A stretch of DNA of 64,000 bases from Halomicrococcus gelatinilyticus (GTDB lineage: Archaea > Halobacteriota > Halobacteria > Halobacteriales > Haladaptataceae), in assembly GCA_024227995.1 (NCBI GenBank), contig CP100466.1, forward strand, positions 248,001 through 312,000, written 5' to 3'. Positions 57,758 through 64,000 of the stretch are shown here, piece after piece. The position numbers and the translations under genes are program-made. Under the pieces are notes generated by a model, which saw only the letters and a program-made list of their open reading frames with translations, had not been told where the DNA came from and ran no database searches. Numbering within the stretch: position 1 is the first letter of the stretch; each line of letters starts with the position of its first letter.

Positions 57758-58609
57758 ATGGAACTCAGGGACGCGACGGACGCCGACGCCGAGCGAGTGC
57801 GCGAACTGGTCCGGTCGGCGATGACGACCTCGTACGCCCTCAGCCCCCAGCAGATCGACAGCATCGTCGACGAGGAGTTCGCGGACGACCAGCTGTCGGC
57901 GGCGATCGACGACGACACCGTCGTCATCGTCGCCGAGGACGACGAGGCGCCGACCGACGACGGGACACCGACCGTCGGCATCGCAGAGGGGACGCTGGAC
58001 GACGACCGGGGGACCGTCCGATGGCTGTTCGTCGACCCGGAACACCGCGGGCGGGGCGTCGGGACGCGACTGTTCGACCGCGTCGCCGAGCGCCTTCGCG
58101 AGTCCGGCAGCGAACGGCTCCAGGCGACCGCGTTCCAGGCGAACACCGAAGGCGGGTCGTTCTTCGAGCGCCAGGGGTTCGAGCGAGTCGACGACCGGCG
58201 CGTCGACGTTGCCGACGAGTCGCTGGTCGAGTACGTCTACGTCGAGTCGTCCGCGAGCGGGCCGGAGCCGACCGACCGGACCGGCGAGGGCGAGACGTCC
58301 CAGACCGGAGCGGTGGGGGAGGAGACCACCGACTTCCCCGGCACCGAGATGCGCGACGGGACGCTGACCGCGCCGACCGACGACGGCGACCGGCTGTACG
58401 TCGACCGCGACGCTGCCGAGTCGGGGACGGAAGCCTCCTTCTTCGTCGCGTACTCCGATCCCGACTTCGAGGAGCGGTTCGGCTACTACTGCGGCAACTG
58501 CGGGTCGGTCGACGCGATGGTCGACGACGTGGGGCGCATCGAGTGCCGCGAGTGCCAGAACGTCCACGCCACGCGGTCGAGCGAGGAGTACGACGACTCG
58601 TACCTCTAA
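57758..58609 (+). CDS. GNAT acetyltransferase fused to DUF5816 zinc ribbon
   Basis: The ATG at 57758 gives 283 residues. Residues ~1-160 form a GNAT fold with the acetyl-CoA loop 'FVDPEHRGRGVGTRLFD' and 'QATAFQANTEGGSFFERQGF'. After a flexible acidic linker, residues ~200-283 are a DUF5816 domain with 'YYCGNCGSVDAMV' and 'IECRECQNVHA', two CxxC zinc pairs. The family is haloarchaeal. It probably acetylates a protein or small amine; the zinc ribbon may bind the substrate or nucleic acid. The linker region is unusual and suggests fusion of two genes. Confidence 0.83.
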   Translation: MELRDATDADAERVRELVRSAMTTSYALSPQQIDSIVDEEFADDQLSAAIDDDTVVIVAEDDEAPTDDGTPTVGIAEGTLDDDRGTVRWLFVDPEHRGRGVGTRLFDRVAERLRESGSERLQATAFQANTEGGSFFERQGFERVDDRRVDVADESLVEYVYVESSASGPEPTDRTGEGETSQTGAVGEETTDFPGTEMRDGTLTAPTDDGDRLYVDRDAAESGTEASFFVAYSDPDFEERFGYYCGNCGSVDAMVDDVGRIECRECQNVHATRSSEEYDDSYL

Positions 58610-58633
58610 GTCGACGCGTCCCGCCACACGCGG

Positions 58634-59101
58634 TCACACCTGCGTCGACGCCTCGTCTTCTATCTCGGCGTGCGCCTGGGTGGTGAGTCGCTCGGAACAG
58701 TTCTGCTGCAACGCCTCGACCTCGTCTAGCAGTTCCTCGTGGTGGTGGACGACGTCGCTGCTGGTCACGATACCGCAGAGCTCGGCGTCGGTCGCGACCG
58801 GGAGGTGTTTCACGCCGTTGTCGTCCATCAGTTCGACGGCCTCCCGAACGGTCTCCGTCGGCAGGACGGTCACAACGGGGTGGCTCATCACCTTCGCGAG
58901 CGGCAGTTGGCTGAACGGGGCGTCCGTCACCACGCCCGCCTCCGCGACGTCCGACTTCGTGATGAGGCCGGTCGGCGACCCGTCGTTCGTGACGACGATG
59001 CTCCCGACGCCGTGATGGGGCATCCGACTCGCTGCCTGGCGCAGGCTCTCTCCGATGTCGATGGTGCTGACCGTCTCGGTCATCAACTCGTTCTCCTCCA
59101 T
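58634..59101 (-). CDS. Tandem CBS-domain protein
   Basis: The ATG at 59099-59101 gives 155 residues; a GTG five codons earlier is an alternative. Two CBS repeats are seen: 'IDIGESLRQAASRMPHHGVG' with 'IVVTNDGSPTGLITKSDV', then 'VTVLPTETVREAVELMDDNG' with 'LPVATDAELCGIVTSSDVV'. CBS pairs bind adenosyl ligands such as AMP or ATP and regulate partner enzymes or channels. It is a stand-alone regulator, cytoplasmic. Convergent with the acetyltransferase gene. Confidence 0.9.
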   Translation of the reverse strand: MEENELMTETVSTIDIGESLRQAASRMPHHGVGSIVVTNDGSPTGLITKSDVAEAGVVTDAPFSQLPLAKVMSHPVVTVLPTETVREAVELMDDNGVKHLPVATDAELCGIVTSSDVVHHHEELLDEVEALQQNCSERLTTQAHAEIEDEASTQV

Positions 59102-59403
59102 CAGTCTCCGTGCCACTCTGGTGATATAAAGACAACCTGACGTTTCCAGTGTCTGAGAGCCTTGCGTCCGGTCGAACCACGACGATTCGCCGGCTATCTT
59201 GTAAGAGTAGCTTCTTATGCGTTCGGACGTCTTCCCGTCACCAGTACCGCTATCGGCGGTCGCCTGGCAGCGTTCGCTCCGTTACCTCCAGTCCTGGCTC
59301 CAGGAGTCGTTGGTCCGTCGTCGAACGCGTGCTACCGCGTTCGCCATCCGCTGGCTCACCGCCGGTAGGCCTATCCACGTCAGCGTCGAGTTCTGATCGA
59401 GTC

Positions 59404-59910
59404 ATGTCCTCGAACGCGCCGGACGCACGCACGGGTGCCGAACCGGACGCGGCCAGCGAGGAGTCGTCGCGAGCCGTCGTCGACGTTCGGTCGCTAGCGA
59501 AGGGAGGAACGGGCGGGTTCGTCGCGACGGCGGTGATGACCGCGTTCCGGATGCCGATCACCGACTCGCTCCCGCCGACGGCGAACTTCTGGGCGACGTA
59601 CGTCGGTGGTGGTCGGCCCGACGACTACGCCCTGCAGGGACTCGTCCTTCACCTGCTGTACGGCACCGTCGGCGGTGTCGTCTTCTCGGGCCTCGCTGGT
59701 CCGTGGATGGAGGGCCCCGACGTGACGAAGGAACGCCGGGGTGCGCTCGGCGGGTTCGCGTACGGACTCCTCCTGTCCATCGTCGGCGTTCGGGTCGTCC
59801 TGCAGAGCGTGCTCGGGATGGAACTCGACCCGGACGAACGCTGGGTGTTCCACGTGAGCCACGTCGTCTACGGGCTGACGCTCGGGACGTGGCTCGGGTC
59901 GAGGGACTGA
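59404..59910 (+). CDS. DUF6789-like membrane protein
   Basis: The ATG at 59404 gives 168 residues. An acidic N-terminus is followed by four hydrophobic segments: 'GGTGGFVATAVMTAFRMPI', 'LLYGTVGGVVFSGLAGP', 'GGFAYGLLLSIVGVRVVL' and 'VSHVVYGLTLGTWLG'. Such four-helix proteins with GG.ATAVMT near the start are the DUF6789 type in haloarchaea. Function unknown. A 'CTTATG' TATA-like element lies near 59213, some distance upstream. Confidence 0.72.
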   Translation: MSSNAPDARTGAEPDAASEESSRAVVDVRSLAKGGTGGFVATAVMTAFRMPITDSLPPTANFWATYVGGGRPDDYALQGLVLHLLYGTVGGVVFSGLAGPWMEGPDVTKERRGALGGFAYGLLLSIVGVRVVLQSVLGMELDPDERWVFHVSHVVYGLTLGTWLGSRD

Positions 59911-60209
59911 CGGGCGTCCGGGGACGTCATCCGTAGCGCGCCGAGACGACTCACCAGTCCGCCGGCCACGGGGTGGACTGCAGCGTTCACGTCGAGACCG
60001 GCATCCGCCTGTCATCCAGCCGGGGTGGCCAGAACGGGAATCCACCGACAGGCCCCGACTTCGGGAAAGGTGACACGTCGGTGCTGAGAGGCTGACGGTC
60101 GGCGAGCGCCGCCGCGAACACGTTCGCCCGGCGGAGCGAGGACGAACGCGGACGTCGTTGCCCGAACGGTCGACTTTTCCTCTCCGGCCCACGACGTTGC
60201 AGCGTACGC

Positions 60210-60422
60210 ATGCCCGACGATGGCGACGATGCTCCACAGGTACCGATCCGCTGTGACGAGTGCGAGACCACGACCCGCGTCCCCCTGCCCGACGTCGCCG
60301 AGATGGTCGAGCGGCACAACGACCGACTCCACGACGGCGACGACGTCGCGGAGGTCGACCCCGAACTGAAAGACCGACTGGCGGACATCGTCGCGGAGGA
60401 CCTTCGACTGCTGGAGGAGTAG
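60210..60422 (+). CDS. Small acidic Cys-containing protein (70 aa)
   Basis: The ATG at 60210 gives 70 residues. 'IRCDECETTTRVPLPDVAEM' has one CxxC pair, and the rest is a charged helix ('DDVAEVDPELKDRLADIVAE'). One CxxC pair is too few for a zinc ribbon unless it dimerises. Codon use is typical, so it is probably real. The 299 bases before it (59911-60209) hold no gene. Function unknown. Confidence 0.55.
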   Translation: MPDDGDDAPQVPIRCDECETTTRVPLPDVAEMVERHNDRLHDGDDVAEVDPELKDRLADIVAEDLRLLEE

Positions 60423-60507
60423 CTTCCACGCCCGAACCAGTGGACCGTCCGGGTGCACCCGGACGTCGCCTGGAACTGGGTCCGCCGTTACTGTGACGGG
60501 ACCGCGA

Positions 60508-61251
60508 TTACCGTGTCGTCGTCGGCGTCTCGCTGCTCGTCGTCCGCGTCGCCGTCGACCCGCTGGCCGACGCGCTCGACTCGCCGGACGCCATCCCGAC
60601 TCCGCTCTCGTTGCCCCAGCCGTCGACGACCGTGACCGAGACATCCGACACGGGTTCGCCGTCGAACGTCACCAGGACCAGCGCGGCCGGGAACGTCACG
60701 GCCTGGCCACAGCCTTCGTCCTCACCGCTGGTGTCGACGACTGACGCCGTCGCGGTGAGTGTGCCGTCCGACACCTCGACGCCGGAGACCTCGACCTCGT
60801 CGTGGCAGGTGTCCGGCCCGACCGACTCGGCGTACAGGAACAGCGACTCCTCGAACGAGACGCCTTCGAGCAGGTCCGATACGGCGGCCGGACGCTCGCC
60901 GTCGTCGAAGCGTTCCGTCAGGATCGTCTCTAGCTGCTGCTTCGAGCGCGACACGCTGACGTCACCGGCGGTCCTCTCGTTCTCCTGGTACCACTCCGGG
61001 GCACCCGTGGTCGTGCCCAACTGGACCGTCTCGTAGTCGGTGACGGCACCGGTGCCGCCGTTCCCGTCGCTCTCGTCCGTCGTCTCCGTGCTCTCCGGAG
61101 GTTTGTCACCCTCCGCGGTCGTCGTGTCGTCGGTCGTGGTGTCGTCCTCGGGACTACTGCCCGAATCGAGCCGTCCGAGGCAACCTGCGATCGATGCGGC
61201 GATTCCGCTACCGGCGACGAGGAGGGCGTCGCGTCGTGTTACGGGAGCCAT
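60508..61251 (-). CDS. Haloarchaeal lipoprotein with acidic stalk
   Basis: The 247-residue protein has the Tat-type leader 'TRRDALLVAGSGIAASIAGC' with lipobox 'IAGC', then a long acidic Thr/Ser stalk ('DTTTDDTTTAEGDKPPEST'). The mature domain contains 'LTERFDDGERPAAVSDLLEG' and a beta segment 'SDGTLTATASVVDTSGED'; two cysteines may form a disulfide. It is lipid-anchored on the outside. Function unknown. Confidence 0.75.
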   Translation of the reverse strand: MAPVTRRDALLVAGSGIAASIAGCLGRLDSGSSPEDDTTTDDTTTAEGDKPPESTETTDESDGNGGTGAVTDYETVQLGTTTGAPEWYQENERTAGDVSVSRSKQQLETILTERFDDGERPAAVSDLLEGVSFEESLFLYAESVGPDTCHDEVEVSGVEVSDGTLTATASVVDTSGEDEGCGQAVTFPAALVLVTFDGEPVSDVSVTVVDGWGNESGVGMASGESSASASGSTATRTTSSETPTTTR

Positions 61252-61831
61252 GTCCGACCGTTCGCTCCGTCACCGTAACTACCTTCGGTAAGCACAAACA
61301 GCCGTTTTATCATCCCAGCAACCTGTCGACGACCGTCGGCTGCCGGTCTCGTATTCGAAAATCCGTCGAGCCATCAAGGCGGTCACGTGCTTCCGGTCTG
61401 CCCGACGTCGCGGTCGGAAACGAAGACGGACTCCCCTCGCCCCGTCGTTCTCTCGACGTCCGCGAACTGCACCTCGACCGGGTCGGCGAACCGCCTCCCG
61501 TTCTTCCGGTCGTGGCGCACGAACGTCGGCGGGCGCTGTCGTCACCTATCACCCGTGTCTGTACGCCACCGACACTCGACCGTTATGTGGTCTGTACGGG
61601 GTCCTTTCCGACACTCTCGTGCAGGTTACCGTGGAGTTCTGGCGCGTCACCGGCGACGCTGCCCTGATGGCCGCTCGTCGACGCTCTCGGGGACGAGCGG
61701 GGGCGTTGGGGACGTTCAACGACCGGTGGACGAGCGATTGTGAGCAATGAGTCACGCCCGGACGGCCAGCCACCGTTTGAACGGTTTCGCGCCTTTTTGA
61801 CGTCGCCCGTCCAACTGCGAACGGGAACATC
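61252..61831. other. 580-base stretch without a supportable gene
   Basis: No frame on either strand has both a good start and sustained codon bias. A short minus-strand frame (61383-61520, about 45 residues, 'VEVQFADVERTTGRGESVF') has some bias and could be a remnant. The sequence 'gccggtctcgtattcgaaaatccg' around 61340 is AT-richer. The promoter for the HdeD-like gene should lie near 61790. Confidence 0.35.
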
Positions 61832-62425
61832 ATGAACTACATCGCAGCCGTTCCAGCCGCCGAAATGGACTCCGGGCAGATGCGTGGCGGCGTGGTCGTC
61901 GGTGCCATCATCGCCGTCCTCGGCGTCTTCGCGATGCTGGCACCGTTCGTCACCGGCCTCTCGCTCGCAGTCCTCCTCGGCGCGTTCCTGGTCGTCGGCG
62001 CGATCGTCCACGTGGCGCACGCGTTCTCGGCCGGGAGCTTCTGGGGTGCGGTCTGGCAGGTCCTGCTCGGCATCCTCTACGGATTCGCCGGCATCTCGTT
62101 CATGGCGAATCCGGTCGTCGGCCTGACGACGCTGACGATCCTCGCCATCGCGTTCTTCCTGGTCGACGGCGTCGTCGAAATCGGGTGGTCCATCGCCGGT
62201 CGCGGTAACGAGGGCTGGCTGTGGCTCTTCGCGAGCGGCGTCGTGTCGCTGCTCGTCGCGGGCATGCTCTGGGTGGGATTCCCGGCGACCGCTCTCTGGG
62301 CCGTCGGCGTCCTCTTCGGGGTGAACCTGCTCGTCACCGGCCTCTCGCTCATCGGCCTCGGCAGGGCGACCCGACGGGCAACGCGGGAGGAGGTTCCGGC
62401 GGACGAGCGCGGACGCGAGGCGTGA
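61832..62425 (+). CDS. HdeD/DUF308-family membrane protein
   Basis: The 197-residue protein has six helices in three hairpins, each with a Gly/Ala-rich pair: 'GGVVVGAIIAVLGVFAMLAP', 'LSLAVLLGAFLVVGAIVHVA', 'VLLGILYGFAGISFMANPVV', 'LTTLTILAIAFFLVDGVVEI' and 'ASGVVSLLVAGMLWVGFPA'. This is the HdeD/DUF308 pattern, associated with acid or stress resistance in bacteria. Function in haloarchaea is unproven. ATG start after a short leader; convergent with the membrane operon at 62450. Confidence 0.87.
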   Translation: MNYIAAVPAAEMDSGQMRGGVVVGAIIAVLGVFAMLAPFVTGLSLAVLLGAFLVVGAIVHVAHAFSAGSFWGAVWQVLLGILYGFAGISFMANPVVGLTTLTILAIAFFLVDGVVEIGWSIAGRGNEGWLWLFASGVVSLLVAGMLWVGFPATALWAVGVLFGVNLLVTGLSLIGLGRATRRATREEVPADERGREA

Positions 62426-62449
62426 CGAGAGCCCTCCGTCTGTCGACAC

Positions 62450-63112
62450 CTACTGGTCCGTGGATTCGATCCGCAACTGGAGCTGGTCGGCGAGGTCGGT
62501 CAGGTGGACCGTCCCGAAGGTCGCGACGATGAGTCCGCCCAGCGTGTTGTAGAACAGGTCGAGAATCGTGTCGTCCAGCCCGTACTGGGTGAGGACCTTG
62601 CCGGTCCCGACGAGGTCCGACGCGACGCCGACGTAGAACTCGACGAGTTCCCAGACGACGCCGAACGCCATCACGAACAGCAGTAGGTAGACGAACATGA
62701 ACTTCGGCGGCATCGCGATGTACTCCGTGTGTTCGTCGAGCGCGCGCGTCACGGCGTAGGCCGCCCCAGCGACGAGCGACGACGACAGCGCGTGGGTCAT
62801 GTGGTCCCACCACCACGTCGACTTGTACGGACTCAGGAACCCCAGCGCGGGCAGCGACAGCGTCCCGAGCGCGTGCAGGAACATCGCGACGGTGATCCAG
62901 AGGACGATGCCGACGCTCATCGTGATGCGGTAGTTGCGCTCCAGTACCGCGGGAAGGAACGAGACCAGCAGTCCGACGCCCGCGTTGACGGCGATGCCGG
63001 CGTTGCCGCGCAACACGCCCACGAGGAGGATGCCCGCCATCGCCACCTGGAGGAGACGCGCCAGCTGGCCCTTCCTGCGCGCTGAAACGTGGCCGAGCGT
63101 CCGAGAACTCAC
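62450..63112 (-). CDS. DUF2238/YjdF-like membrane protein
   Basis: The GTG at 63110-63112 gives 220 residues with about six helices. 'WWWDHMTHALSSSLVAGAAY' has the His pair that follows the acidic residue in YjdF-type proteins, and 'FGVVWELVEFYVGVASDL' and 'DTILDLFYNTLGGLIVATFG' match later conserved segments. Function unknown; the conserved acidic and His residues in membrane-facing positions suggest metal or proton handling. Its start overlaps the preceding gene's stop by four bases (GTGA), so the two are one operon. Confidence 0.7.
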   Translation of the reverse strand: MSSRTLGHVSARRKGQLARLLQVAMAGILLVGVLRGNAGIAVNAGVGLLVSFLPAVLERNYRITMSVGIVLWITVAMFLHALGTLSLPALGFLSPYKSTWWWDHMTHALSSSLVAGAAYAVTRALDEHTEYIAMPPKFMFVYLLLFVMAFGVVWELVEFYVGVASDLVGTGKVLTQYGLDDTILDLFYNTLGGLIVATFGTVHLTDLADQLQLRIESTDQ

Positions 63113-63705
63113 GTCGCCACCTCCTCCGACCGCTCGGCGTCGGTGGCGAGTCGCTGCCGGAAGTACAGTCGGAACAGTATCCCGGTGAAGATGCCCGCGA
63201 CGAGCGTGGCGGTGAACACGGCCATCAGTTCGCCGTTCGTCGAGACGAACGTCGTGCCGAGGTATCTGGCCGAGGCCGCCGAGCCGACCGCCCAGAACCC
63301 GGCGGTCGCCAGCGTCGCGATGACGGTGAAGAACACCGCGAACCGCGGCGTCATCCGCACCGCCGTCGTCAACTCGAGCGCGACGACGACGAGCATGGCG
63401 AGGGTCGCGACGCTGAACCCTGTGACGAGTTCGTCGAAGAGCGTCGGTCGGAACGTCCCGACCGCCAGTGGGAGCGCGGTGACGAGCAGCAGCGGCCACG
63501 GGACCGTCCGGGTCCACGACCGATAGACGACGGCGGGCGTGATGGCGACGAACGCAGCGATAGCAGCGAGCGCCATCTCGACGAACAGCACCTGCAGGAA
63601 ACCCACGACGGCGACGCCGACGAAGACGGCGCTGAACGACCACGCGATCGCCGCGTTCACTCGCGTGTCCGAGACGAACCACTCCTCCGGCAGTGCTCGA
63701 CCCAT
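63109..63705 (-). CDS. Hypothetical polytopic membrane protein
   Basis: The ATG at 63703-63705 gives 198 residues with about six helices ('AAIAWSFSAVFVGVAVVGFL', 'MALAAIAAFVAITPAVVY', 'VTALPLAVGTFRPTLFDEL' and others). The phrase 'PAVVYRSWTRTVPWPLLLV' lies at a loop. It is first of a two-gene operon with the DUF2238-like protein, whose halves share similar length and topology, suggesting paired membrane partners. No family name is certain. Confidence 0.65.
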   Translation of the reverse strand: MGRALPEEWFVSDTRVNAAIAWSFSAVFVGVAVVGFLQVLFVEMALAAIAAFVAITPAVVYRSWTRTVPWPLLLVTALPLAVGTFRPTLFDELVTGFSVATLAMLVVVALELTTAVRMTPRFAVFFTVIATLATAGFWAVGSAASARYLGTTFVSTNGELMAVFTATLVAGIFTGILFRLYFRQRLATDAERSEEVAT

Positions 63706-63829
63706 TCACTCTCCCCCATCGAACGTCCACGCCACGCTGGGTATAGAGTCTGGCGTCGGTCCTGTTGTAGCCGATCGACGGCCCCGTTCGATGACTCCGT
63801 TAGACGGTTGCGTTCGACGGTCGGCAGGG

Positions 63830-64000
63830 TCAGAGCACGCGGAACACGCGGACGGTGTCGCGGCTGTGCGGTTCGCGGAGGAGTTGCGCGAGTCCGAGGT
63901 CCGAGAAGACGTCCTTCCAGTTCCGGTGGTAGAGCGGGAAGTCGTCGTGGACGCAACTCACCTCGGCGCCCTCGCGGCCGCGTCTCGGGCTGTTGCCCTC
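63830..64000 (-). CDS. Unidentified protein, C-terminal part
   Basis: A minus-strand frame is open from the window edge to a stop at 63830-63832. It gives the last ~56 residues, including 'EVSCVHDDFPLYHRNWKD' and 'GLAQLLREPHSRDTVRVFRV'. Codon bias is haloarchaeal and strong, so it is a real gene whose start lies beyond the window. I do not recognise the family from this tail. The 124 bases to 63705 include the divergent promoter region of the membrane operon. Confidence 0.6.
   Translation of the reverse strand, partial: EGNSPRRGREGAEVSCVHDDFPLYHRNWKDVFSDLGLAQLLREPHSRDTVRVFRVL

Noticed and set aside
61383..61520. Small minus-strand gene of about 45 residues
   Set aside because: The start is a GTG right after a stop, there is no recognisable family, and bias is limited to a short stretch. 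Mentioned only in the intergenic note.

Overview
This window is chromosomal DNA of a haloarchaeon (class Halobacteria). The sequence is very GC-rich, the proteins are strongly acidic, and starts are ATG, GTG or TTG, often leaderless behind TTTATA-like boxes. Exported proteins carry twin-arginine signals with haloarchaeal lipoboxes. Several families are haloarchaeal specialities: HalOD1, DUF6684, DUF5816, DUF6789 and the small protein that precedes TauE/SafE permeases. I found no rRNA, tRNA, CRISPR array or intact transposase.

Layout. 1-3.4 kb is a decaying stretch: an MFS 3' end, a chimeric TrmO/epimerase remnant, a short-chain dehydrogenase fragment and a frameshifted MFS fragment, with an intact UspA and a membrane protein among them. 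3.4-6.9 kb holds housekeeping-type genes: methyltransferase, dCTP deaminase/dUTPase family, HD phosphohydrolase, a tandem-duplicated EthD protein and a carboxymuconolactone decarboxylase. 7.1-11.9 kb is a complete Liv-type ABC importer operon with a fused LivH-LivM permease. 12.2-16.8 kb has a UPF0200-like NTPase, a VOC epimerase, an M24 peptidase-fold protein with altered metal ligands, a crotonase without catalytic glutamates, and an MFS permease. 17-20 kb has PsiE, ArsM and a luciferase-like oxidoreductase.

20.1-25.6 kb is a sulfur-trafficking locus. It contains DsrE-like and TusA carriers, a rhodanese-MBL persulfide dioxygenase-like protein, two YeeE/YedE half-transporters, a 49-residue protein with a TauE/SafE permease, and a cysteine-bearing HTH protein. 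Related palindromic motifs at three of its promoters suggest one local regulon. 25.7-39.7 kb is mixed accessory and household DNA: a 981-residue Tat-exported serine hydrolase, an anchored malectin protein, aldo/keto reductase, a triosephosphate isomerase paralogue, tandem lipoproteins, a double UspA, a CaCA exchanger and a creatininase.

39.7-43.6 kb is the standout. This AT-rich island (35% G+C in the 60 bases from 41461, against 73% in the 60 bases from 38821) encodes a small helical protein, a 748-residue STAND-like P-loop ATPase and a convergent DUF6414-family protein. It is the best candidate here for an undescribed, possibly anti-viral, system. It is flanked by gene debris and a perfect inverted repeat.

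44-64 kb returns to typical haloarchaeal DNA: a PQQ-type propeller, an FeS-type photolyase, a HAD phosphatase, a stand-alone SdhB, a heme-copper oxidase subunit I with its DUF6684 partner, an FAD oxidoreductase, a zinc-ribbon HTH regulator, a frameshifted BNR propeller, a GNAT-DUF5816 fusion, CBS and HdeD-like proteins and small membrane proteins. Family names come from reading translations by eye; none was checked by a database search.
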